The position numbers and the translations under genes were made by a program. Shown piece after piece: positions 44,733-52,985 of a DNA stretch of 59,552 nt (positions are counted from its first letter, which is position 1; every line of letters starts with the position of its first letter). The notes under the pieces were generated by a model, which searched no databases, had not been told where the DNA came from, and worked only from the letters and a program-made list of their open reading frames with translations. The DNA is from Chloroflexi bacterium CFX4. GTDB taxonomy: Bacteria > Chloroflexota > Anaerolineae > Aggregatilineales > UBA2796. The DNA lies in assembly GCA_021404685.1 (NCBI GenBank), contig QWHC01000022.1, positions 1-59,552 of the forward strand. The letters are read 5' to 3'.

Positions 44733-47048
44733 CTATTCCTTTGCAGTGAATGCTTCCAGATGATCCAGCAAGGCATAAAAGCTTGCCGGCAAGGGCGGAT
44801 TATAGACCTGTGGCAGCAAATATTGCGAAAGCCCCACGCGTTGGAAATGGCTGTAGCCAAGCGGCGAAACCAACACATCAATTGGGCTATCGAACGGCTT
44901 CTGCGTGTAACTGGCTAAGGCTTGCCGTGCCTCAGCATAGGCAGCCTGATCGCCTTCCGCATGGGCAAGGTAGGCGCGGCATAGCCATCGCCAGCTTTCA
45001 CGGGCGGCATCGTCCGGCGGGACGCGCTCCACCTGGGCGCAAGCGCGGTTGGCTGGCGCCAAATCGCCACGCTCAAAGGCAAGCACCGCATCAATCAGGA
45101 AGATCAGCCCGGCACGCTCATTCCAGCGCACCTCTCGCCAGAGTGCCGCCGCCGCCTCTACCTGACCGTCGCGCAGCAAGCGCAGCACTGCCTCCAGCGA
45201 GGTCGGAATCACTGTTGAATCGGCAAGGTCGCGGCGCAGTGCAGTCTCGCGCCAAACGGGATAGAGCGCGGCGATAGGCTGTGCCGCTAAGGACTTACTA
45301 AAGCTATCGCGTGCGGCTGCTTGATCCCCAAGTGCCTCTTGGTAGGCGCCGAGCGCATAATAGAACAACCACGATTCCGATGCGAGATCAGCAGCGCGCT
45401 GCATGTTGGCAAGGGCTGCCTGCTGATTGCCTGCCTGCCAGTGCAGTGCTGCCAAGTTTGCCCACGCTGCTGCGTAGTTCGGCTCTTGCCGCACGAACGT
45501 CTCGTAAACGGCGATGGCTGCCTGTGGCTCGCTCTCGCTCTTGGCGGCTGCCGCGCCCAACACATGCCCATAGTAGAAATGGTAGAGCGAAAGCTGTGGA
45601 TCAAGGGCGATGGCGCGCTCGAAATGCGGTTGGCTTGCCCGCCAATCTTCCCGACCAATGCCTTCTTGCAAGGCGGCGAAATATTCGCCGTTGGCAGCGT
45701 TGCTCCACACGCCGCTGAGGTAGAGCGCTGCCCACAACCCAAGCGCCGCCAAACCATTCAGCCGCGCCCGATTGCCCGCCAAGCGTCTTGGCGACGGCGG
45801 AAAAACGGCAACCAACAAAATGATGAGCGTTGTGAGCGCGATCACAGCCGTGAAGATTGTGAAATCGGTGATGTGGCTGACTGCCAAAGCGCCCAACGCC
45901 GAAGCAGCGCCGATAAACAGCAACCGCTCTCTCTCTGGTAAGGTGCGCCACTGCTTTCGGAGCAATATGACCAACAGCACAAGGCTGGCTGCTAACGCCA
46001 AAAGACCGAACAGCCCTAATTCCGCTGCGATATTGAAAAAGGCGCTATGTGCGTGCGCGTGGATTTGGCGCGGCGGCACGGAGCTAAGGCGCGTTAGGTT
46101 GCTGCCAAAGGTGAACAGTCCGCTGCCTGTCAGCGGCTGCTCCTGAAAAACCTGCCACGCCGCCTCAAAAAGGTAGGTGCGGAGATCGAGCGTGCGGCTG
46201 GCAACGTTCAGCGCACGCACACTCAGCACCACCAACAGACCACCCAAGGCGACAACTGCTAAAAAGGCAGCACTCATCAATGCTTTGGTGCGGCTGCCAA
46301 GCCCTTGCCATGCAGCACGCAGCTTGCTAGGCGAAAGCAGATCGTGGTGCGCCAAGAGCAGCACACCAAACAACACACCTGCTAATGCCAAGCCCAGCCA
46401 ATTGCTGCGGCTATAGGTGAGTAACAGCAACCCAAGCGCCACCAAGATATACAGGCTGAGCGCCCAGCGCTGCCAACGCTGCCGAATGGTAAGCCAGCGC
46501 CCTGCGCTCAGCGGTATCACCAAGATGAGGTAGGCAGCCAACAAGTTGGTGTTGCCCAACGTGCCGGAAGGGCGCGGCAGCGCAGGCAGCATGAAGCCAT
46601 CGGCAGCCTGCTGCAAAGCATCCCCTGCAAAACTGACCACCTCGCGCAAGGCGAAGCCAAGCGGCACAAGGCTGCTCAGCAAAATCGCATCAACAAGCGT
46701 GCTGCGCGTTAGGGCGCGGTTCGCCACACAATCATACAGCACCAGCCACACGCCCAAGTACAGGCAGACATACCACAGCCCAATCGCGCTGCGCCGCCAC
46801 ATCTCAAGGTTAGCAAGCGTCGAAAGCCCGATCACAGCCAACCAGAGCAGCGCCAAGCCGTCTAAGGGCGTGCTGTGCCAGCGCCAACGCCTGCGCCCCG
46901 CCCACCAGACCAGCAAAGCAACCGCACCGAGCACCAATGCCACATTCTTAAAGCGCACCTCTAAGGTTGCCGCTGCACCAATGAATGCGGCGTAGAAGCT
47001 CAGCAGCATTAAGAGCGCCCACGCCAGCAAGTTAGATCGATCTCGCAT
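44733..47048 (-). CDS. O-antigen ligase/polymerase-like membrane protein with TPR tail
   Basis: The 771 residues have about 11 N-terminal membrane helices with the Wzy_C/O-antigen-ligase region around 300-340 (LTGSGLFTFGSNLTRLSSVP, then RQIHAHAHSAFFNIAAELGL). A hydrophilic C-terminal part (about 450-771) contains TPR-like helices (for example YAAAWANLAALHWQAGNQQA). In relatives, ligases or polymerases join lipid-linked glycans to lipids, protein or another glycan outside the membrane. AAGGTG lies 7 bases before the ATG. It is the first gene of a three-gene operon with the ArnT-like and SDR genes. The TPR extension is found in many Chloroflexota homologues; its partner is unknown. Confidence 0.88.
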   Translation of the reverse strand: MRDRSNLLAWALLMLLSFYAAFIGAAATLEVRFKNVALVLGAVALLVWWAGRRRWRWHSTPLDGLALLWLAVIGLSTLANLEMWRRSAIGLWYVCLYLGVWLVLYDCVANRALTRSTLVDAILLSSLVPLGFALREVVSFAGDALQQAADGFMLPALPRPSGTLGNTNLLAAYLILVIPLSAGRWLTIRQRWQRWALSLYILVALGLLLLTYSRSNWLGLALAGVLFGVLLLAHHDLLSPSKLRAAWQGLGSRTKALMSAAFLAVVALGGLLVVLSVRALNVASRTLDLRTYLFEAAWQVFQEQPLTGSGLFTFGSNLTRLSSVPPRQIHAHAHSAFFNIAAELGLFGLLALAASLVLLVILLRKQWRTLPERERLLFIGAASALGALAVSHITDFTIFTAVIALTTLIILLVAVFPPSPRRLAGNRARLNGLAALGLWAALYLSGVWSNAANGEYFAALQEGIGREDWRASQPHFERAIALDPQLSLYHFYYGHVLGAAAAKSESEPQAAIAVYETFVRQEPNYAAAWANLAALHWQAGNQQAALANMQRAADLASESWLFYYALGAYQEALGDQAAARDSFSKSLAAQPIAALYPVWRETALRRDLADSTVIPTSLEAVLRLLRDGQVEAAAALWREVRWNERAGLIFLIDAVLAFERGDLAPANRACAQVERVPPDDAARESWRWLCRAYLAHAEGDQAAYAEARQALASYTQKPFDSPIDVLVSPLGYSHFQRVGLSQYLLPQVYNPPLPASFYALLDHLEAFTAKE

Positions 47049-47146
47049 GTATTCACCTTGCTCTGAATGGTAGTCCGCCGTATTTTATCATCATAAACGG
47101 CATTGGGAATCTTTGCTTGCAAGCGAGTGGTGTAGGGTTGCATTTT

Positions 47147-47178
47147 GCCTGTGGGACGTGGCGCCACGTCCCACAGGC
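47147..47178. terminator. Perfect 32-bp palindrome after the ABC ATPase gene
   Basis: GCCTGTGGGACGTGGC is immediately followed by its exact reverse complement. The palindrome lies 8 bases after the end of the minus-strand ABC ATPase gene and before the ligase-like gene start. As RNA it would fold into a 16-bp stem with essentially no loop; in practice the central bases would form the loop. No T run follows in either direction, so it may be a terminator, a protein-binding operator or a mobile palindromic repeat. Confidence 0.6.
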
Positions 47179-47185
47179 GGATGGG

Positions 47186-48559
47186 CTAGTGGTCGTTTGG
47201 TGCGCCGTTTGGCTGTGCGATAGCCTGTGCGATGGGCTGCTCAACCTCGATAAAGAGTGCGTTGTCGCTGTTATCGTAGCTGAACAACTCTGCATAGCGC
47301 GCCCAATCTACGGCTGTATCAAGCTGGCGCTCGGCAATTTCAGCGGGAAATTCGCGGCTGAGGGCAGCGATGAACACATCCCACGAAAGGCGCTGATCAG
47401 GCTGCGCCTTGAGCATGGAGAGAATCCAGCGGATCATCGGCACGCGCCGCAAGCGCGCCGCAAAAATCTCTTTGCGTGCTTGGATGCTGCCTTCGGCAAA
47501 GGCCTGCCCAAGCGGCGTCAGGCTGAGATCGCCGGCTTCCACGTTTGCAAAGCCGATCACCTCTGCCGCCTCGATGATCGGCAAGATTTCGTCGTAGTCG
47601 TTCACGAATTCATCGGCAAGGCGATAGACGTCAATCTTGTTGGTCAGTTCTTCGTTCACGCGCTCGACCAAGCCCGAAATGGCGCTGATCGGCGCTTCGG
47701 GCAAGGCGCGAGTCAAGCCCGGCTCGCCCGGCGCAGAGCCAAGTTCTTCTGCCTCGGTGCGCGTTTTGCCCACCATCTGCGCGTAAATCTGGTCAACCAT
47801 CGTCAGGAACGCCTTTTCCTTGCGGCGGCGCGGATGTGGCAAGGTGTTCTGGATTTCCGCCACAATATGCCCTGGATTTTTATCCATGATGATCAGGCGG
47901 TCTGCCATGAAGACCGCTTCCTCAATGTTGTGGCTAACCATCAAAATCGCTTTGGTCGGGATGGTGCCGCTCAGCCAGAGTTCCATCAGCTCGCCGCGCA
48001 GACTCTCCGCCGAAAGCACGTCCAGCGCCGAAAACGGCTCATCAAGGCACAGCAGTTCAGGCTCCACTGCCATCGCCCGCGCAAAGCCTACCTTTTGGCG
48101 CATTCCGCCGCTCAGCTCCCGCGGATATGCCATCTCAAAGCCATCCAACCCAACGTGATCGAGCAGGCGCAAGGCGCGCTTGGTGCGCTCTAGGCGCGCT
48201 ATGCCAAGCGGCTCTAGGGCAGCTTCCACGTTTTCCTGCACCGTTAGCCATGGGTAGAGCGCGAAACTTTGAAAGACGATGGTCGTGTTCGGATTCACGC
48301 CGCGCAGTGGCTGCCCGCGATACAGCACCTCGCCTTCCGTCGCGCCGATCAAACCCGCGATGATCCGCAGCAGGGTAGATTTGCCACAGCCACTCGGTCC
48401 CAGCAGCGCAATGAATTCACCTTCCCGAATGGTCAGGTTAATGCCGCGCAGTGCCTCTGTATACTTATCGCCACGTCCGTAGTGCTTGCCAACCTTCCGC
48501 AGGTCTACCAACGTCTGCCCCAGTGGTTTATGTCCATGTCCGTGTGTTGCGAGTGCCAT
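47186..48559 (-). CDS. Nitrate/sulfonate/bicarbonate-type ABC ATPase with C-terminal AAA-associated domain
   Basis: The 457 residues start with an SsuB/TauB/NrtD-like ATPase: Walker A LLGPSGCGKSTLLRIIAGL near 54, Q-loop VFQSFALYPWLTV, signature LSGGMRQKVGFARAM, Walker B LLCLDEPFSALDV and H-loop VSHNIEEAVFMAD. After about 290 it carries an extra domain (ISGLVERVNEELTNKIDVYR, then GDLSLTPLGQAFAEGSIQAR) known as the AAA-associated domain of this ATPase subfamily, possibly a winged-helix regulator. It follows the double permease by 6 bases, with GGAG at the permease stop. No binding-protein gene accompanies them. A metal or anion substrate is possible, but the sequence does not say which. Confidence 0.9.
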   Translation of the reverse strand: MALATHGHGHKPLGQTLVDLRKVGKHYGRGDKYTEALRGINLTIREGEFIALLGPSGCGKSTLLRIIAGLIGATEGEVLYRGQPLRGVNPNTTIVFQSFALYPWLTVQENVEAALEPLGIARLERTKRALRLLDHVGLDGFEMAYPRELSGGMRQKVGFARAMAVEPELLCLDEPFSALDVLSAESLRGELMELWLSGTIPTKAILMVSHNIEEAVFMADRLIIMDKNPGHIVAEIQNTLPHPRRRKEKAFLTMVDQIYAQMVGKTRTEAEELGSAPGEPGLTRALPEAPISAISGLVERVNEELTNKIDVYRLADEFVNDYDEILPIIEAAEVIGFANVEAGDLSLTPLGQAFAEGSIQARKEIFAARLRRVPMIRWILSMLKAQPDQRLSWDVFIAALSREFPAEIAERQLDTAVDWARYAELFSYDNSDNALFIEVEQPIAQAIAQPNGAPNDH

Positions 48560-48565
48560 AGGCGC

Positions 48566-50302
48566 CTACTCCATTCTGTACTTTTCTTCCGCCAAACGAT
48601 ACAAACGCCGCCAGAAATAGCGGTTGATGCAGACCACCACAATGATCATGGTTAACGTTGCGGCGGTTAGTAAGCCGAAATCGCCCTTGGCGGTCGCCTC
48701 GCTGATCAGCGCGCCAAGCCCGATCACGTCGTAAGTTTGCTGCCCAAACTCGGCATACTCTGCCACGATGCTGGCGTTCCAAGCGCCGCCACTGGCAGTG
48801 ATCAGCCCTGTGATTAGGTATGGAAAGAGCGACGGCAAGATTAGCTTGCGCCAGCGCCGCCAGCCTTTGAAGCGCATGAGGTCGCTCATATCCCGTAAAT
48901 CTTTGGGAATGGCAGAGGTGCCAGCAATCACATTGAACAGGATATACCACTGTGTGCCAAGCAGCATGAGCAACACGGCGGCGACGTTCAGGCTAACGCC
49001 GTTGCTCACAATTGCCAACACAATCAGCGGAAAGAAGGCTGTGGCGGGAATCGAGGCGGCGATCTGCACCAACGGCTGCAAAATGTTTGCCAAACGCGGA
49101 CTAGAGCCGATAAGCACACCAAGCGGAATCGTCCAGGCGATGGCGATCAGCATAGCCGTTATGACGCGCAGTGCTGTTGCAACCGTTCCCGCTGCAATGC
49201 GTCCATACTCAGCCAGCGGCACGCTCAGCAGCAGCCCGACTAACTCAATGCCAAGCGCCAGCACAATGAGGATGAAGATGAGCAGCGCAAGGAAGCGGGC
49301 GGCGTGCTGCGTCCAGTGCAGTGGACGGTCGAGTTCGGCTGGCTCAAAGCGGCGCGCCTTGCCCAAACGCCGATCAACCGCCCTCACCACATTCACCACC
49401 AAGACCTGATTCAGCCAATTTGCTAAACGCGAGCCGCTGAGCAGGCTGTAGAACCACGAGGTTGGCGGATTGTCGTCCTCCACCGTCTCCAGCTTGAACT
49501 TTTGAACCCACACCAATAGCGGACGCCACACCAACTGATCGAGCAAGACGACGATCAAGACGAGCGTCAGCACGCCCCACACAATTGCCGTCGTATCGTT
49601 GGCGTTGGCAGCCTCTTGCAGGTATGAACCGACGCCGGGTAAGCGAAAATCTTTATCGCCCACCGTAAAAATTTCGGCAGCCATCAGGAAGAACCAGCCG
49701 CCTGCCCAACTCATGATGCTGTTCCACAGCAAGCCGATTGACGCAAAGGGCAGCTCCATGCGGCGGAAGCGCCACCACCAATTGAAGCGAAAGACAGAGG
49801 CTGCCTCGCGCAGCTCCCGCGGCAAAGTTCGCAGCGATTGGTAGAAGCTGTAGGTCATGTTCCAGACTTGGCTGGTGAAGATCAGCACAATGGCGGCGAT
49901 TTCAACGGCGGTTGCCTGCGGCAAGATAGCCGTCAGCCCCAGCACCACCACTGGCAGAAAGGATAAGATCGGCACGGATTGCAGCACATCCAGCACGGGC
50001 AGCAGCACGCGCTCTGCCGAACGGCTGCGCGCCGCCATGTAGCCATAAACGAGCGAGAACAGCACTGAAAGCAGGTAGGCGGCTGCCATCCGCCCGACGG
50101 ATTGCAGCGCATAGTAGGGCAACACTTGCGGGTTGAGGTCAATTTCGGCGCGGGCGAGCGAAACAGGCGCGCTAGACGCCAGTTGCACACCTAAATAGAC
50201 GGCTGTGGCTATGCCAAGCAGGATTAAAATATCTGCCCAACCCAAGTAGGTTGCGCTGCTTTGCCCAGTGGCGAACACAGTCTTACGACGGAGTGCATCC
50301 AT
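48566..50302 (-). CDS. Fused double-permease of a nitrate/sulfonate-type ABC transporter
   Basis: From ATG 50302 the protein has 578 residues and contains two BPD_transp_1 permease modules in tandem. The first spans about 60-270 (SVGRMAAAYLLSVLFSLVYG, with the EAA loop LPRELREAASVFRFNWWWRF). The second spans about 350-570 (ALRVITAMLIAIAWTIPLGV, with EAA loop IPKDLRDMSDLMRFKGWRRW). Each EAA loop would contact one ATPase subunit, so one polypeptide makes the whole membrane channel. A GTG at 50308 would add two residues; the ATG with AAAGG 8 bases upstream is preferred. It is the first gene of a two-gene operon with the ATPase, downstream of a 527-base spacer. Confidence 0.9.
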   Translation of the reverse strand: MDALRRKTVFATGQSSATYLGWADILILLGIATAVYLGVQLASSAPVSLARAEIDLNPQVLPYYALQSVGRMAAAYLLSVLFSLVYGYMAARSRSAERVLLPVLDVLQSVPILSFLPVVVLGLTAILPQATAVEIAAIVLIFTSQVWNMTYSFYQSLRTLPRELREAASVFRFNWWWRFRRMELPFASIGLLWNSIMSWAGGWFFLMAAEIFTVGDKDFRLPGVGSYLQEAANANDTTAIVWGVLTLVLIVVLLDQLVWRPLLVWVQKFKLETVEDDNPPTSWFYSLLSGSRLANWLNQVLVVNVVRAVDRRLGKARRFEPAELDRPLHWTQHAARFLALLIFILIVLALGIELVGLLLSVPLAEYGRIAAGTVATALRVITAMLIAIAWTIPLGVLIGSSPRLANILQPLVQIAASIPATAFFPLIVLAIVSNGVSLNVAAVLLMLLGTQWYILFNVIAGTSAIPKDLRDMSDLMRFKGWRRWRKLILPSLFPYLITGLITASGGAWNASIVAEYAEFGQQTYDVIGLGALISEATAKGDFGLLTAATLTMIIVVVCINRYFWRRLYRLAEEKYRME

Positions 50303-50835
50303 AAGCACCGCCTTTCTATAGCAGCTTTGTAAGCGCGTTTTAGAAGGGCTTTTGCCGCGTGGAGAGGCTGCGCCATGCTGAGCAAATCAGCCGACGCACA
50401 GTGCGGCGTGGCTTAGGCGCGCTCAGCGAGGCAGATCAGGCTTTCCAGAACGGCGAAAAGCCGCTTAGAACTGGGATAGTCGTCCATAATCCTTTTATCA
50501 CACTGGGTGACTAGACCTTAACACTATAGCACTGCTCTTAAAAAGCGTCAACTTGCAGGGCGTGAAGCGCGTGTGAATGGGCTAACTAATCCCTAGCCCT
50601 TTCCCCGCACCCAGAAAAGGGGGAAGTAGAGGGGGCGGGATTGAGGCGTGCTGAATCTTGAACACATTCAGGGGTAGCTTCAGCCCGCCGCCTTGAGAGC
50701 GCCTATTGTCCATATCATCCACACGCCCTTTGCGGCTTTAGGGGTTGGCACCTCTCGCCAAGCGGTGTGTTGAATGGGTAAAGTTGATAGCGATTGTACA
50801 AAGAGTTTTAGCAGAATACTTCGGAGAACCAACCG
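50303..50835. other. Gene-free divergent spacer
   Basis: This spacer of about 530 bases separates the minus-strand ABC operon and mmsA. No gene or RNA was recognised. It holds a GC-rich segment around 50590-50640 (CCCTTTCCCC, then AAAAGGGGGAAG), related in sequence to the hairpin after mmsA at 52349-52374. Both divergent promoters should lie here; I could not assign them. Confidence 0.5.
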
Positions 50836-52305
50836 ATGAGCGACCTACTTTTGAACTACATCAATGGCAGTTGGCAGCGTGCTGAGGCACAGCACCAAGC
50901 GGTGCGGAATCCGGCATCGGCTGCCGTGCTTGCCGAAGTGCCACTGACGCCTGCCGCAGAGGCAGCCCGCGCCGTTGAATTCGCGCAGGCAGCCTACCTA
51001 GAATGGCGGCAAGTGCCTGCCACAGAGCGCGTGCAATACCTGTTTCGCTTCAAGTTTTTGTTGGAAGACGCGCTTGACGATCTGGCGCGCACCATCACCA
51101 ATGAATGCGGCAAGACTTATGCCGAAAGCGTGGGCGAACTGCGGCGCGGCATCGAAAATGTGGAGACTGCCTGCGGCATTCCGCTGCTGATGCAGGGCTA
51201 CAACAACGAGGACATCGCCCGTGGCATTGATGAACACATGATCCGTCAGCCGCTTGGTGTGGTGGCAGCCATCACGCCGTTCAACTTTCCCGCCATGATT
51301 CCGCTGTGGTTTCTGCCCTATGCGGTTGCCACGGGCAACACGTTCATCCTGAAGCCGAGCGAGCGCGTGCCGATGACCAGCGCTAAGCTGTTCGCCCTGA
51401 TTGACCGCCTTGCCCTGCCCAAGGGCGTGCTGCAATTGCTGAATGGCGGCAAAGAGACGGTAGATGCCTTGCTCGATCATCCTTATGTGCGTGCCGTGAG
51501 TTTCGTCGGCTCGACGCCGGTGGCAAAGTATATCTACAGCCGTGCGGCAGCCAATGGCAAGCGCGCACAGTGCCAGGGCGGCGCCAAAAACCCTGTGGTC
51601 ATCATGCCTGATGCGGATATGGAGATGACCACGCGCATCGTCGCCGATTCTGCCTTTGGCTGTGCCGGGCAGCGCTGCTTGGCAAGCTCGGTGGCGATCA
51701 CGGTTGGCGAGGCGCGCAATGTTTTCACCGAACACATCGCGGATGCGGCGCTGAACCGTGTGGTTGGCTATGGCTTGGATGACGGCGTGCAGATGGGACC
51801 GGTCATCTCGGCGGAGAGCAAAACGCGCATTGAGTCGCTCATTGCCAAGAGTGAGGCGGAAGGCGCACAGGCGCTTGTGGATGGGCGCGGTAAGTCCGTG
51901 CGCGGCTACGAGGACGGCTATTGGGTCTATCCAACGTTGTTGGATGGCGTACCGCCTGACGGCGAGATTGCCCGCACGGAGATTTTTGGTCCCGTGCTGA
52001 GCCTGATGCACGCGCATGACATTGACGAGGCGATCCAACTGGTCAATGCGCGCAGCTATGGCAACATGGCGTGCATTTTCACAAACAGCGGCGCAGCAGC
52101 GCGCCAATTCCGCGCACAAGCGCACGCCGGCAATATCGGGATCAATGTGGGCGTTGCCGCGCCGATGGCATTCTATCCGTTCAGTGGTTGGGGCGAGAGC
52201 TTCTTTGGCGATCTGCATGGGCAGGGCAAGCACGGCGTCGAGTTCTACACGCAGACAAAGGTCGTGGTGGAGCGCTGGTATAGCAACTGGTCGCGGCAAT
52301 TCTAA
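50836..52305 (+). CDS. mmsA: CoA-acylating methylmalonate-semialdehyde dehydrogenase
   Basis: This enzyme converts methylmalonate or malonate semialdehyde to propionyl- or acetyl-CoA with NAD and CoA, in valine, thymine or inositol breakdown. The 489 residues show the aldehyde-dehydrogenase fold with the Rossmann segment [32 protein letters not shown], the MMSDH-specific segment [14 protein letters not shown] (Asn where other ALDHs have the general-base Glu), and the catalytic Cys281 in [11 protein letters not shown]. It also has [10 protein letters not shown] and the C-terminal [34 protein letters not shown] precedes the ATG. It is monocistronic, followed by a strong hairpin. No other valine-catabolism gene is adjacent. 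Confidence 0.93.
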   Translation: MSDLLLNYINGSWQRAEAQHQAVRNPASAAVLAEVPLTPAAEAARAVEFAQAAYLEWRQVPATERVQYLFRFKFLLEDALDDLARTITNECGKTYAESVGELRRGIENVETACGIPLLMQGYNNEDIARGIDEHMIRQPLGVVAAITPFNFPAMIPLWFLPYAVATGNTFILKPSERVPMTSAKLFALIDRLALPKGVLQLLNGGKETVDALLDHPYVRAVSFVGSTPVAKYIYSRAAANGKRAQCQGGAKNPVVIMPDADMEMTTRIVADSAFGCAGQRCLASSVAITVGEARNVFTEHIADAALNRVVGYGLDDGVQMGPVISAESKTRIESLIAKSEAEGAQALVDGRGKSVRGYEDGYWVYPTLLDGVPPDGEIARTEIFGPVLSLMHAHDIDEAIQLVNARSYGNMACIFTNSGAAARQFRAQAHAGNIGINVGVAAPMAFYPFSGWGESFFGDLHGQGKHGVEFYTQTKVVVERWYSNWSRQF

Positions 52306-52348
52306 ATGTGTTCACGGATCGGGCTTGTCCGACTCCGCGCCTCCGATG

Positions 52349-52374
52349 CCCTTTCCCTGCCTGCGGGGAAAGGG
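52349..52374 (+). terminator. Hairpin after mmsA (repeat-like)
   Basis: CCCTTTCCC (52349-52357) pairs perfectly with GGGAAAGGG (52366-52374) across an 8-base loop. The T-containing run TTCTTCTT follows further on (52390-52397). The word CCCTTTCCC also occurs in the spacer near 50597, suggesting a dispersed palindromic repeat that also serves as a terminator. Confidence 0.5.
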
Positions 52375-52478
52375 TTCGGGATAGGGGTTCTTCTTACCAC
52401 GCCCCAACCTTTTGCACACTTTATTTGTGCTGCATACAATGATAGCGATGGTTAGTTGCCTGCTGAAGGAGGCACGCT

Positions 52479-52955
52479 GTGACGCGCCGTCGGATTATCC
52501 CTGTCGTGTTGCTTAAGCAACTTTTACCCGTGCTTTTTATCGGCTTTTTGTTTCTTCCTCAAACGGGGTGCAGCACCCCGCAAACTGAACCACCACCAAC
52601 CTTCACAACGGCGCCCACGGCTGACCCAAACGGATCCTCCGCCACGGAAGCCACACCACCACCCACCGCAACAGCGGCTGCACTTGGATTGCTCGGTGCG
52701 CCAGCAGGGCTAAGCGTTGAAACAGGCAATACCGTGATCCGCCTCACCTGGCAGCCCGTGCAAGGCGCGGTTGGGTATGTTGTCTTCCGCGACGATGGCG
52801 AACGCCCGCTGAATGCTATGGCGTTCCCTGAGACCACCTACCTTGATATTGGGCTGACCAACGGACGCACCTACCGCTACACCATCGCTGCCGTCAATGC
52901 AAATGGCGAAATCAGTGAGCGCAGCCAACCCATCTCGGCTGCACCACGCCCATAA
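52479..52955 (+). CDS. Small lipoprotein with one fibronectin type III domain
   Basis: The 158 residues begin with a long signal (MTRRRIIPVVLLKQLLPVLF, then IGFLFLPQTGC), where Cys at about 31 could be lipidated, although the Q-T-G preceding it is an imperfect lipobox. A proline/threonine-rich linker (about 35-68) is followed by a fibronectin type III domain: PAGLSVETGNTVIRLTWQPV, then GAVGYVVFRDDGE and TYRYTIAAVNANGEISERS. FN3 domains bind glycans or proteins at the cell surface. It is followed after 30 bases by the giant secreted protein, so the two probably work together on the surface. GTG start at 52479 with AAGGAGG about 7 bases upstream. Confidence 0.8.
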   Translation: MTRRRIIPVVLLKQLLPVLFIGFLFLPQTGCSTPQTEPPPTFTTAPTADPNGSSATEATPPPTATAAALGLLGAPAGLSVETGNTVIRLTWQPVQGAVGYVVFRDDGERPLNAMAFPETTYLDIGLTNGRTYRYTIAAVNANGEISERSQPISAAPRP

Positions 52956-52985
52956 CGCGCACTGTTCATATTTTGGAGAAAAACG

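Noticed and set aside
50998..52299. 433-residue minus-strand open frame opposite mmsA
   Set aside because: Shadow of the aldehyde dehydrogenase; His/Arg/Ala-rich and no recognisable domain.
52545..52575. LPQTG in the FN3 lipoprotein as a sortase signal
   Set aside because: It lies at the end of the N-terminal signal, not near a C-terminal membrane anchor, so the match is accidental.
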